From Ktedonobacterales bacterium (GTDB lineage: Bacteria > Chloroflexota > Ktedonobacteria > Ktedonobacterales > JADMIN01): a stretch of DNA of 19,670 bases. The translations under genes and the position numbers were made by a program. The stretch's first letter is position 1; each line of letters begins with the position of its first letter. Below the pieces are notes generated by a model. It was not told the DNA's origin and ran no database searches. It worked only from the letters and a program-made list of their open reading frames with translations. Of this stretch, positions 12,633 to 19,670 are shown piece after piece. The stretch lies in contig JAICKD010000005.1 in the NCBI GenBank assembly GCA_025928125.1, positions 1 through 19,670 of the forward strand, written 5' to 3'.

Positions 12633-12767
12633 ATGGCGGCAATGAAGCGGCCGGAGCGCAACACACTGACTGTGTCCCTGCATCCCGCGCGAGGCGTGCG
12701 TGGGCGGGGACTTTTTTTGCACCCTCCCCGGTATTCATGGCGATTCAAGAGTAAGCAGGCGAGATGA
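12633..12767 (+). CDS. Candidate Arg-rich leader peptide of argCB
   Basis: A 44-codon ORF beginning MAAMKRPERNTLTVSL and ending SWRFKSKQAR. It has eight Arg codons (CGG x3, CGA x2, CGC, CGT, AGA), three of them inside the terminator hairpin at 12674-12711. Its TGA (12765-12767) overlaps the argC start: with the second argC ATG at 12767 the junction is TGATG, the same as the argC/argB junction. AAGGG precedes the ATG by only 2 nt, so initiation is not well supported. GC-rich DNA yields Arg codons easily, so coding status is uncertain. If real, ribosome slowing at Arg codons during arginine shortage would break the hairpin and allow argCB transcription. I do not recognise a family. Confidence 0.3.
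   Translation: MAAMKRPERNTLTVSLHPARGVRGRGLFLHPPRYSWRFKSKQAR
12674..12718 (+). terminator. Intrinsic terminator/attenuator in the argC leader
   Basis: GTCCCTGC (12674-12681) pairs with GCGGGGAC (12704-12711; one G-U pair), with weaker pairing of the inner CCCGCGC/GCGTGGG region, followed by seven T residues (12712-12718). It lies 45 nt before argC with no plus-strand gene upstream, so termination here would control argCB. A small competing hairpin ACACA-CTGAC-TGTGT (12661-12675) overlaps its 5' arm by 2 nt. Confidence 0.65.
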
Positions 12768-13798
12768 TGGCATTGTCTTCTTCACGGATTCCTGTGGCGG
12801 TGGTCAATGGCACTGGCTATGGCGGTGTCGAAATCCTGCGGCTGCTGCGCCGCCATCCGATGTTTGAGCTTGTCGAGGTCACCGCGCGCTCGGAGGTGGA
12901 TAGACCAATAGAGGCGGTCTTCCCGCATATACCGGGTGACGTCATGGCGTTCGGAGAGGAAGTGACACGGGCGGAGCTGGTCTTCGTCGCGCTGCCAGAT
13001 GACGCCGCTGTCGAGCGCGTGCCTGAATATCTGCGCGCGGGCCGGCGCGTGGTGGACCTTTCGGCGGGCTTCCGCTTGCGCGACCGGGCGCTCTATCCGC
13101 GCTGGTACGGCTACGAGCATCCCGCGCCAGCGCTGTTAGAATCGGCGGTCTATGGACTGGCCGAGTGGGCGCGCGACGAGTTACCCGACGCCCAATTGGT
13201 TGCGGTACCGGGCTGCTACCCCACGGCGGCGCTCTTGCCTCTGCTGCCGCTGCTGGCCGCCAATATGATTGAGCCTGACGTGATCGTGGATGCCAAGTCC
13301 GGTGTGAGTGGCGCGGGCCGCACACTGCGCCTGAGCAGCCACTTCAGCGAGGTGAACGAGGACGTGAGCGCCTACGGGCTGGGCGGCCACCGTCACCTGC
13401 CTGAGATACGCCAGCAGCTCGAACGTGCCGCCGATTCATCCGTCCGACTGACGTTCACGCCGCACCTCGTGCCGATGACGCGCGGCATCCTGGCGACCAG
13501 CTACGCGACTCCGCGCCCCGGCGTGACGCTCGACGATGTGCGCTATGCCCTGGAACTGGCCTACTGTGGCTCGCCGTTCGTCTGGGTGATGGAGCAGCCG
13601 CCGCACACGAAATGGACACTCGGTGGGAACCTCTGTTACATCACGCCCGCATGGGACGCGGAAAGCGAGCGGCTGATTCTGGTCAGCGCGATAGACAATC
13701 TGGTGAAGGGTGCGGCGGGTCAGGCGATTCAGTGCGCCAACCTGATGTATGGACTGGACGAGGCGGTAGGACTGCCGCGCGAAGGAGTGTACCCCTGA
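12764..13798 (+). CDS. argC: N-acetyl-gamma-glutamyl-phosphate reductase
   Basis: A 344-residue enzyme of arginine biosynthesis that reduces N-acetylglutamyl phosphate to the semialdehyde with NADPH, the step after ArgB. The N-terminal Rossmann motif is NGTGYGGVEILRLL (residues 15-28). The catalytic Cys is C151 in VPGCYPTAA, and the active-site His lies in GGHRHLPEI (208-215). KSGVSGAGR (178-186) and the C-terminal SAIDNLVKGAAGQAIQ are characteristic. The start is ATG 12764 or the adjacent ATG 12767; AGG at 12757-12759 gives better spacing (7 nt) to the second. The gene overlaps argB by TGATG, indicating translational coupling. A terminator in its leader suggests attenuation. A LysY-type role in lysine or AmcP-linked synthesis is not excluded, but no LysW is seen. 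Confidence 0.95.
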   Translation: MMALSSSRIPVAVVNGTGYGGVEILRLLRRHPMFELVEVTARSEVDRPIEAVFPHIPGDVMAFGEEVTRAELVFVALPDDAAVERVPEYLRAGRRVVDLSAGFRLRDRALYPRWYGYEHPAPALLESAVYGLAEWARDELPDAQLVAVPGCYPTAALLPLLPLLAANMIEPDVIVDAKSGVSGAGRTLRLSSHFSEVNEDVSAYGLGGHRHLPEIRQQLERAADSSVRLTFTPHLVPMTRGILATSYATPRPGVTLDDVRYALELAYCGSPFVWVMEQPPHTKWTLGGNLCYITPAWDAESERLILVSAIDNLVKGAAGQAIQCANLMYGLDEAVGLPREGVYP

Positions 13799-14688
13799 TG
13801 GCGGACGCGACAGCGATAGCAAGTGTGGGCGAGCTGGCGGCTGCCAGCCAGGTAGCGCGGCATGCCATCATCGCGCAGGTGCTGCGTGAGGCGCAACCAT
13901 ACATCGAGACGTTGCGCGGGCGCACGCTGGTCATCAAGCTGGGCGGCAGCACGCTCGACAATCAGCGCGACGCGCTCGAAGATATTGTCTGGCTGCGCGG
14001 GCTGGGCGCGCATCCGGTGCTGGTGCATGGCGGCGGGCCGGAGATCAATGATTGGCTGGAGCGAGTGGGCCTGCCACGTCGGTTCGAGCGCGGCCTGCGC
14101 GTAACGGATGCCGCGACGCTCGATGTCGTGCGGATGGTGCTGGCGGGCAAGGTGAACGGCGACCTCGTGCGACTGTTGGTGAGTCTGGGCGGCAGGGCCA
14201 TCGGCCTCACGGGCATCGACGGCGGATTGCTCCACGCGCGTCAGATCGCGGCTGACCTGGGCTATGTTGGCGCGGTCACCACCGTAGACGCCGGGGTCAT
14301 TACGGCGTTGAGCGCGGCTGGCTTCATCCCGGTCATCGCGCCGATTGCGCTGGGGGACGAGGAAACCGTGCTCAACGTCAACGCCGATGACGCCGCCGCC
14401 GATCTGGCACGCGGCCTGAGCGCCACCAAGCTGCTCTACCTGAGCGATGTCCCCGGCGTGCTGGATGCGCAGGGCAGGCTGCTCTCGGAGTTGACCGACC
14501 ACGAGGTGCGGGCGCTGGTCGATCAGGGCGTGATCTCTGGCGGGATGATCCCGAAGGCGGAGGCGGCGCTGCGGGCGCTAGAGACGACGGAGCGTGTCCA
14601 TATCGTGGATGGGCGTGAGCCACACGTGCTGATCCGCGAGCTTTTCACGCACGAAGGCGCTGGCACGATGATCCGGCGGGCGCGGTAA
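13798..14688 (+). CDS. argB: Acetylglutamate kinase, probably arginine-sensitive
   Basis: A 296-residue amino-acid kinase that phosphorylates N-acetylglutamate, the second step of arginine synthesis. Motifs are VIKLGGSTL (K47), VHGGGPEIN (76-84), GLRVTD (R101), VNADDAA (194-200) and SGGMIPK (K253). An N-terminal helical extension (about 20-40, HAIIAQVLREAQPYIETLRG) and the C-terminal VHIVDGREPHVLIRELF...GAGTMI match the hexameric, arginine-inhibited class, so feedback inhibition is predicted. The reading frame is open further upstream to 13612, but that would run through argC; the ATG overlapping the argC stop (TGATG) is the natural coupled start. Other arg genes are not in the window, and no terminator follows the stop. 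Confidence 0.95.
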   Translation: MADATAIASVGELAAASQVARHAIIAQVLREAQPYIETLRGRTLVIKLGGSTLDNQRDALEDIVWLRGLGAHPVLVHGGGPEINDWLERVGLPRRFERGLRVTDAATLDVVRMVLAGKVNGDLVRLLVSLGGRAIGLTGIDGGLLHARQIAADLGYVGAVTTVDAGVITALSAAGFIPVIAPIALGDEETVLNVNADDAAADLARGLSATKLLYLSDVPGVLDAQGRLLSELTDHEVRALVDQGVISGGMIPKAEAALRALETTERVHIVDGREPHVLIRELFTHEGAGTMIRRAR

Positions 14689-14730
14689 GAACACCTCATA
14701 GAACTGTCATAACCCAGTGGCAATGATGGA

Positions 14731-14766
14731 AGTAGGCCTACTTCGCGGCATGAATGCCGCGGCTAG
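14731..14766. repeat. Palindrome plus CATGAATG hairpin downstream of argB
   Basis: A perfect 12-bp palindrome, AGTAGGCCTACT (14731-14742), is followed by the perfect hairpin CGCGGCAT-GA-ATGCCGCG (14744-14761) and then GCTAGG. The hairpin and its TT and GCTA flanks equal the copy at 12504-12527, except for one base pair changed on both sides (G-C for A-T). Confidence 0.75.
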
Positions 14767-14968
14767 GAACGGGTGTTGATTGGAACTCTAAGCGGCGCGC
14801 CGAAATGTCTATCGCGCCACACATGTGACGCCATTCCACGATTGTGCCTGCCCAGGTCTTTCAATGGCGGCGAATATCGCGTACTATTGCGCGTATATAC
14901 AAGTATACAAAGCACATACGACGGAACCTCTGATACGCTATCCACACGATTGAATCGAGGGCGTCATC
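14767..14968. other. Spacer upstream of the DUF4157 gene with an AT-richer promoter-like zone
   Basis: The 280-bp region between argB and the DUF4157 gene contains, after the hairpin, a locally AT-rich zone. It has GTATATAC (14893-14900) and GTATAC (14903-14908) two bases apart, a symmetric arrangement that could be a -10 region or operator. No -35 box at standard spacing stands out. Nothing protein-coding is apparent. Confidence 0.3.
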
Positions 14969-16672
14969 ATGAGCAATTACGCACGGACACGCACGCGCCG
15001 CAAGTCGCCAGTTGAATCGGTTGACGAGAAGAGCCGTCTGGCTCCGCAATCCTCCACAAGCGACCAGGCGAGAAGCGATGGCGCTACGTCCCCGACCACT
15101 GCCGCGCTCAACGATCCCAGCTACAACTTTGGCCAGATTGCCGTTCAGCCCGCGCCAGCGATGGAGCCGCAGGGAAAGCTGCGTGTCAGCCAGCCAGGCG
15201 ACGCCCATGAGCAGGAGGCGGACCAGATAGCTGAAGCGGTGCTACGTATGCCCGACGCTGAAAAGAAGACATCTGGCGAGACGACCGCCGCGCGCGCGAT
15301 GGCGAGCCAGTCTGGCGGATCACAAGAGGCCGTTCCCGGCAGCGACGGTCGGCCGCTCGATGCGGCGACGCGCGCCTATATGGAGCCGCGCTTCGGCCAC
15401 GACTTCGGCAATGTCCGCGTCCATACCGACGAACAGGCGGCGCAGGCGGCTTCGGGCTACCATGCGCGGGCGTATACCGTCGGCAGCGATATCGTCTTTG
15501 GCGCGCAGGAGTACGCGCCGGGGACGAGTGCAGGCCAGCGGCTTCTCGCGCACGAGCTGACCCACGTCGTCCAGCAATCGGGCGACAGTACAGCAGCCGC
15601 GACGGTGCAGCGCGAGCCGGAGGGCGCAACCAAGGCGCCACCAACGGTTGCAAAGGGCCTCTCAGAGGGCGTGCAGGGCTACATGGAGAACACGGAGGGA
15701 GGGGCCGCCGACCTCGAAGACGAGGATCTCGCGCGCCAGGTAATGGGCTTCCAGCAGGCGATACTCACCGGGTGGCAGACCGCGCTCGCGAATTTCCTCG
15801 TCGTCCTGGAGAGCAAGTCCGATAAAGAATCGAGTCCCGATTTCCAGAAGGCGATGGGAAAGTTCTTCCTCGAAAAAGCGGTGGGCAAGATTGGGGCAGT
15901 TGCCAAGTGGGCTTTGGGCGAGGTTTCCGAGAAAGCCACAAAGCCGGTGGAATTTGGGTTGGACGCACTCAAGGCATTGAACGAAGAGGTGAAGCGCGCG
16001 GAGGAGGCCAAAGAATCGGCGACACTGCGCGATTTCTACGTTCAGCATAATACGTCCCTCGGCAAGATGCGACAGGCGGTAGAGGCGGGAACGCCGATGA
16101 TTGTCGCGCGCGTGGGCAAGATTCGTGATGCGATGTTCCGGGCCACTGACACGAAGAAGGGCCGGGCCACCGAAGCGCTAAACGACGCCGCCGACAAGTA
16201 CACCACAATGCGCATGGTGTTGAGCGACGCGTATGCCGAGGTGCAGGCGCGAGCGCAATTTTCAACGCCCGAAAACATCTTTCGCCTGCTGACTGAAGAA
16301 TGGATTCGCGGGAACACCGTCAAAGAAGGCTGGGGTACAAAACAGGCGAGCGTCGTCATCCGAATGAACAAAGACTTCTCTATCAAGGATGCGCATATTC
16401 AGGGAACAGGCGGCCAGAAGATTGCGGAGCAACTGGCGAAGGACGCCGAATCGGAACATGCGGGTGGTGTGAACTTCTACCAGATGGAGATACGGAAGGA
16501 GATCGAATACTACGGCAATGACGACAGCTACGCGACCGCCTATGTGCATCTCTACGAGAACAATAGCATCCATGACTACGTACGCGGTGATGAGGAGGCG
16601 GCGAAGGTCTGGGAATACATCAGGAGCAACGGAGCCAAAGCCCTGACCACCAAGAAAGTCGAGGGCGACTGA
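14969..16672 (+). CDS. eCIS-core (DUF4157) domain protein with unknown C-terminal region
   Basis: A 567-residue protein. A disordered, polar N-terminus (1-70) leads to QPGDAHEQEADQIAEAVLRMP (75-95), the usual prelude to DUF4157. The DUF4157 core follows (about 127-205): LDAATRAYMEPRFGHDFGNVRVHTDEQAAQAA, then GSDIVFGAQEYAPGT and a zincin-like H195-E-L-T-H199-VVQQ. This domain is typical of cargo or accessory proteins of extracellular contractile injection systems, but it also occurs alone. The rest (230-567) is mainly helical to about 450, then has a mixed alpha/beta tail with QASVVIRMNKDFSIKDAHIQG and ATAYVHLYENN; I recognise no toxin or known fold. It has no signal peptide and no Cys. GAGG lies 8 nt before the ATG. 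No injection-system structural gene is in the window. Codon use matches the neighbours. Confidence 0.88.
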   Translation: MSNYARTRTRRKSPVESVDEKSRLAPQSSTSDQARSDGATSPTTAALNDPSYNFGQIAVQPAPAMEPQGKLRVSQPGDAHEQEADQIAEAVLRMPDAEKKTSGETTAARAMASQSGGSQEAVPGSDGRPLDAATRAYMEPRFGHDFGNVRVHTDEQAAQAASGYHARAYTVGSDIVFGAQEYAPGTSAGQRLLAHELTHVVQQSGDSTAAATVQREPEGATKAPPTVAKGLSEGVQGYMENTEGGAADLEDEDLARQVMGFQQAILTGWQTALANFLVVLESKSDKESSPDFQKAMGKFFLEKAVGKIGAVAKWALGEVSEKATKPVEFGLDALKALNEEVKRAEEAKESATLRDFYVQHNTSLGKMRQAVEAGTPMIVARVGKIRDAMFRATDTKKGRATEALNDAADKYTTMRMVLSDAYAEVQARAQFSTPENIFRLLTEEWIRGNTVKEGWGTKQASVVIRMNKDFSIKDAHIQGTGGQKIAEQLAKDAESEHAGGVNFYQMEIRKEIEYYGNDDSYATAYVHLYENNSIHDYVRGDEEAAKVWEYIRSNGAKALTTKKVEGD

Positions 16673-16720
16673 TAGTTGATTGATACTGGTTGCGCCTGGG
16701 ATGTTGTCACTGGGGCCACC

Positions 16721-16765
16721 GCCCCCTCCCCTAACCCCTCCCCCTTGCAGGGAGAGGGGGACCAG
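16721..16765. repeat. Dispersed C-rich/G-rich element, copy D (45 nt)
   Basis: The sequence is 43 of 45 positions identical to the copy at 12335-12379, and its halves form an imperfect hairpin. It lies in the 225-bp gap between the convergent DUF4157 and membrane-protein genes. A further GC-rich stretch to about 16845 (CTCCCCTCCCCGACGCGGGC and beyond) resembles another piece of the same kind of repeat. No gene is seen in this gap. Confidence 0.85.
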
Positions 16766-16897
16766 AACCAGACGCCGCCGCTGGCGTGCTGGCGCTCTGG
16801 CTCCCCTCCCCGACGCGGGCCGGAGACCGGGGCTGAGGGAGAGAGTCTGCGCCAACAACCTCACCACAATTGGTATGATACGGGCGCACGACCTGTG

Positions 16898-18640
16898 TCA
16901 CCGCGAGGCAGCGACCATATCGAGCGCTGGAACGGTCTCGTGCGTCTCGGCTTCCGCGTCAGCGCTGGGCGCGGTAGCGGCTGGCCGTGCGCGGCGATGC
17001 TGGCGGCGCGAAACGAGCGTGCGCACGGCGAGGGTCGTCCAGACGCTCAGGACCGCTGGCAGGAACCAGAACGCGATGCCGGAAGGGAAGCCTCGAATCA
17101 GCGTAAGCAGGCTCTGCGGCGTCTCACCATTCCTGAGGGGAACGATCCCGCCGCTGCTGATGAGCGGCCAGTAGAGGTCGGTCAGCGGGAAGGGCAGATA
17201 GGTGTGATAGATGCGCACGCCGAGCGCGACGAAGAGGAATGACAGCGCTACCCCATAGACGAGCGAGACGGCGAACGTGACGCGCAACCAGCGGCGCGGA
17301 TGGTCCACTACCCAGGCAAGCGCCAGACAGGCAAACGGCAGCATCGGCACCAGCAAGCGCGGGCCGGGCAGATTCTCGCCCGCCATCGGCAGGAAGTACG
17401 ACGAGATCGCCAGCGGATAGAGCACCACCACCGCCAGCGCGACCAGCGCCTCAGGCATGCCAGGAGTCTGCAACGTTGCCCATATCCGCCTCAGCCCGCG
17501 CTTGAGCGGCGATGATGCCGACGCCGCTGACGCCGTGGCGGTCGCGCGATAGCCACGACGCAGCCAGCGCAGCAAACCGAGCGGCACGAGCAGCAGGAAG
17601 GGCGATTCGATCAGCAGCCCGCGTGGGAAGACCAACGTTGACCAGAGGCTATCCAGGTGTGGCGTGGTGATGCCGAAGAATCCGTCGTGCTGTCCAGAGA
17701 ACGCTGGATCGCTGACATAGGCGTAGCTGAGGTGGAGCGGGCTGCCAAAGGCGAACCAGTTATACCACCCCAGCAGCAGCACACTCGGTATCAGCCCGAC
17801 GATGAACGCGCCAGTCATCAGGAGGCGCTGCTGGGGGAAGACCAGCCAGATATAGGCGAACAGCAGCACGACAATCACCCCGACCGGATATTCGCTGATG
17901 ACGGCCAGGCCCAGCAGCACGCCAGACAGAATCACCCATGCGCCCGCGTTCTCTTTTTCGCGGGCGCGGTAGAGCAGATAAAAGCCGATGAAGGCGAGGC
18001 CGCCGCCGAAGGCATGGCTGAAGAAGGTCGTCGAGAACGGATAGGCCAGCGTGCCTAGCGCAAAGGCGCCCGCCACCACCATCGGCAGCGGAGTGGACGC
18101 CAGCGAAGGGCGCAGATGCGCGACGAAACGGCGTAGCGCCACTGCGGCCATGATGGCGACCGGCAGCACTGTGAAGGCGTTCAAGTAGGCGATCTGCTGG
18201 GTCAACGTAAACTGGGTCGTGTTGTCGATGGTGGTGATGTGGCTGAGCAGCCAGAGCAGCGGCGTCGCCAGCAGCGAGAGGCCGAGCGAGCGCGGCGAGT
18301 ACCAGTGGCCCTGGTAGTAGCTCACGTCGATGGTGTTGCCCGCGTGGATATCGATGATTGCGGTGCCATGCGCCAGCGCGTAGACCATGTCGTACCGGCT
18401 GAGCGTGTTGGTGCCAGCAGGCGTCAGATAGAAGACATAGCACAGCGCGAGCAGACCGGCAAAGACCCGGTCACTCTGGAAAAGTCGCGCAAGTGTCTGG
18501 GGCAATGTGGCCCAGATTTGCCGCAACCGCGTCCTTGTTAGCGGGGCAGACGCGACAGCAGTCCGTACGGCGGGACCCAGTAATGTTATTTGGGTCAGCC
18601 AACGCTCGCCCACCGTTCTTTTCATTTCCTGGCTTCGCAT
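16898..18640 (-). CDS. Multi-pass membrane protein, GT-C/GT39-like glycosyltransferase
   Basis: A 580-residue integral membrane protein with roughly a dozen hydrophobic helices. After the first helix (VFAGLLALCYVFYLTPAG) comes an outer loop with SRYDMVYALAHG and WYSPRSLGLSLLATPLL. This resembles the acidic-residue loop and the downstream proline motif of lipid-linked-sugar GT-C enzymes (ArnT/PMT type). Later helices include SEYPVGVIVVLLFAYIWLVF and a large loop PLHLSYAYVSDPAFSGQHDGFFGI. It probably moves a sugar from a polyprenyl carrier onto a lipid or protein at the outer face; the acceptor is unknown. The ATG at 18640 is chosen because a TATACT promoter ends 10 nt upstream; a TTG at 18712 and an ATG at 18625 are alternatives with no good ribosome site. 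The tail is Arg- and Ala-rich. The upstream gene on the same strand is the amidohydrolase. Confidence 0.75.
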   Translation of the reverse strand: MRSQEMKRTVGERWLTQITLLGPAVRTAVASAPLTRTRLRQIWATLPQTLARLFQSDRVFAGLLALCYVFYLTPAGTNTLSRYDMVYALAHGTAIIDIHAGNTIDVSYYQGHWYSPRSLGLSLLATPLLWLLSHITTIDNTTQFTLTQQIAYLNAFTVLPVAIMAAVALRRFVAHLRPSLASTPLPMVVAGAFALGTLAYPFSTTFFSHAFGGGLAFIGFYLLYRAREKENAGAWVILSGVLLGLAVISEYPVGVIVVLLFAYIWLVFPQQRLLMTGAFIVGLIPSVLLLGWYNWFAFGSPLHLSYAYVSDPAFSGQHDGFFGITTPHLDSLWSTLVFPRGLLIESPFLLLVPLGLLRWLRRGYRATATASAASASSPLKRGLRRIWATLQTPGMPEALVALAVVVLYPLAISSYFLPMAGENLPGPRLLVPMLPFACLALAWVVDHPRRWLRVTFAVSLVYGVALSFLFVALGVRIYHTYLPFPLTDLYWPLISSGGIVPLRNGETPQSLLTLIRGFPSGIAFWFLPAVLSVWTTLAVRTLVSRRQHRRARPAATAPSADAEAETHETVPALDMVAASR

Positions 18641-18649
18641 ATATCCGTT

Positions 18650-18679
18650 AGTATACCGGGCGCAATAGCCCCTCGCCAA
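18650..18679 (-). promoter_or_regulatory. Promoter of the membrane glycosyltransferase-like gene
   Basis: On the minus strand TTGGCG (18679-18674) and TATACT (18655-18650) are 18 bp apart. The transcript start expected near 18643 would leave only a few bases before the ATG at 18640, pointing to a leaderless or nearly leaderless mRNA, in line with the absence of a ribosome site. Confidence 0.45.
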
Positions 18680-18718
18680 CACACTCACCGGAAACGGCGG
18701 GCGTTGTTCCAAGCTGCT

Positions 18719-19612
18719 TTAATTAGCATGTTCCGCGCCAGAGAATGTCATGCCAGCCACGGCTGTGTGGGCCAGCAGACGCGCTCCCGTGCGCCAAAGA
18801 ACATTGTGCCGAGCCTCATCGCTCCAGCCATCCAGGTTGAAGAAGTCCGCAAGCCAACGATCCGGCGGGATGAACGGATAGTCCGAGCCAAAGAGGAACT
18901 TCCCGTTCAGACGTCCGGCGGCCTCTTTGAGGAGCGCGGGTGGGATGTATTTGGGCGACCAGCCGGACAGATCGTTGTAGACGTTCGGTTTATGTTGCAG
19001 GATGGCGATCATCTCCTGCTCCCACGGCCAGGAGGGATGCGCGCCAATGATCGTCAGGTCCGGCACGTCCGCGGCCAGACTATCCAGGTGGATTGGCCGC
19101 ATCGTCTCCAGCTTGACGGCTCCGCCACCAGGCATATTGGCGCCCAGGCCAGACGTGCCGGTATGGAAGAGCGCTGGAATACCGAGCGCGGCGATGCGCT
19201 CGAAGAGCGGGCGGAACTGCGGATCGTCGGGATAGAAGTTCTGAATGCCGGGATGGACCTTGGCCCCGGAAAGTCCCAAATCTTTCACCGCCCGCTCGAT
19301 CTCCTCGATGGCGCGGTCGCCTTTGAGTGGATCGACGCTGGCGAAGCCGACGAATTGCTGTGGGTAACGGCGGACGATCTCGGCGACGGTGTCATTGCGC
19401 AGCGGCTTCTGGCCGGTTGCCGTCTCGGCGTCCCAGGCCAAGAGCACCCCCCCGATATCTTGCCCGGCGTAGTAATCGGCAATCTCCTCGATGTCGCGGA
19501 GCGTGACCTCCTTGCGGAAATACTGCTCGACGGCAGCGCGATATTTCCCGATAGCTCCATCCATAAACTCGGCAATGGGCAAATGCACGTGGAAATCTAT
19601 CGCGCGGGGCAT
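18719..19612 (-). CDS. Amidohydrolase-2 family metal-dependent hydrolase
   Basis: A 297-residue TIM-barrel hydrolase or decarboxylase related to ACMSD/gamma-resorcylate decarboxylase. Metal ligands are visible: H8-x-H10 in DFHVH, H150 in ALFHTG, H192 in IGAHPSWPW, and D244 in FGSDYPFIP. KVHPGIQNFYPDD (118-130) and the P-D-R-W following the last Asp are typical of the Amidohydro_2 family. The enzyme would be cytosolic and cleave a C-C or C-N bond of a small aromatic or cyclic substrate; which one is not readable. The start is firm: a consensus AGGAGG (19620-19625) lies 7 nt upstream. The gene ends 78 nt before the chosen start of the membrane protein gene on the same strand. No terminator is seen between them, so read-through is possible despite the internal promoter. 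Confidence 0.9.
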   Translation of the reverse strand: MPRAIDFHVHLPIAEFMDGAIGKYRAAVEQYFRKEVTLRDIEEIADYYAGQDIGGVLLAWDAETATGQKPLRNDTVAEIVRRYPQQFVGFASVDPLKGDRAIEEIERAVKDLGLSGAKVHPGIQNFYPDDPQFRPLFERIAALGIPALFHTGTSGLGANMPGGGAVKLETMRPIHLDSLAADVPDLTIIGAHPSWPWEQEMIAILQHKPNVYNDLSGWSPKYIPPALLKEAAGRLNGKFLFGSDYPFIPPDRWLADFFNLDGWSDEARHNVLWRTGARLLAHTAVAGMTFSGAEHAN

Positions 19613-19670
19613 CGCCTGGCCTCCTCACCGCTTTGCTACTACTCGATAGCAATAGCATTCCTTTATGAGA

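Noticed and set aside
12254..12748. 164-codon minus-strand ORF before argC
   Set aside because: It runs through the hairpin array, a dispersed repeat and the argC leader; Arg/Ser/Pro-rich text typical of translated repeats.
12560..12763. T-box riboswitch upstream of argC
   Set aside because: GTCCCTGC...GCGGGGAC followed by T7 resembles a T-box terminator, and AGGG/CCCT could pair, but the conserved UGGNACCGCG bulge is absent and the leader after the TATACT box is too short for a stem I.
13729..14502. 257-codon minus-strand ORF
   Set aside because: Antisense shadow of argB, rich in Gln, Arg and His, with no motif.

Overview
The window is a compact, GC-rich (roughly 60 %) piece of bacterial chromosome carrying about 16 protein genes plus one possible short leader ORF. 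I see no rRNA, tRNA, CRISPR array, transposase or phage gene. Gene content suggests a member of the Chloroflexota, possibly a Ktedonobacteria-like lineage: an htpX-pspAB pair, GAF/LuxR regulators, an Eis-like acetyltransferase, an orphan eCIS-core (DUF4157) protein, and many short GC-rich hairpin repeats between genes. The assignment is an inference from gene content and style; no phylogenetic marker is present.

Left part (1-5.7 kb). An HxlR-type repressor is divergent from a DoxX membrane protein, with a good sigma70-type promoter embedded in palindromic GGCTACGA/TCGTAGCC sites. Next come a GAF/LuxR regulator and, divergent from it, a berberine-bridge-type FAD oxidoreductase; their shared spacer holds a perfect inverted repeat. 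A lone kinase-fold phosphotransferase and a divergent small membrane-anchored protein follow.

Middle (5.7-12.3 kb). The stress genes htpX and pspAB lie on the minus strand, separated by four consecutive hairpins. A small charged protein with a clear terminator follows. A two-gene plus-strand unit encodes a small membrane protein overlapping an FMN-dependent lactate 2-monooxygenase-like enzyme. A two-gene minus-strand unit encodes an Eis-like GNAT acetyltransferase and an APH-fold phosphotransferase; the latter carries a dispersed hairpin repeat translated in frame.

Right part (12.3-19.7 kb). A 526-bp spacer packed with hairpins precedes argC-argB (arginine biosynthesis, overlapping TGATG). 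Between a TATACT box and argC lies an intrinsic terminator, inside an Arg-rich 44-codon ORF that ends on the argC start: a candidate attenuator. ArgB has the N-terminal helix and C-terminal signature of arginine-inhibited NAG kinases. Then follow the orphan DUF4157 protein with a large unrecognised C-terminal region, a multi-pass GT-C-like membrane protein, and an amidohydrolase-2 family enzyme.

Two families of short repeats stand out. One is a C-rich/G-rich hairpin element with five copies, one inside a gene. The other is a set of small perfect hairpins with the core CAT(GA/AA)ATG whose stems differ by compensated base pairs. The strongest candidates for something undescribed are the argC leader, the in-frame repeat in the kinase, the htpX-pspAB hairpin cluster and the DUF4157 protein.
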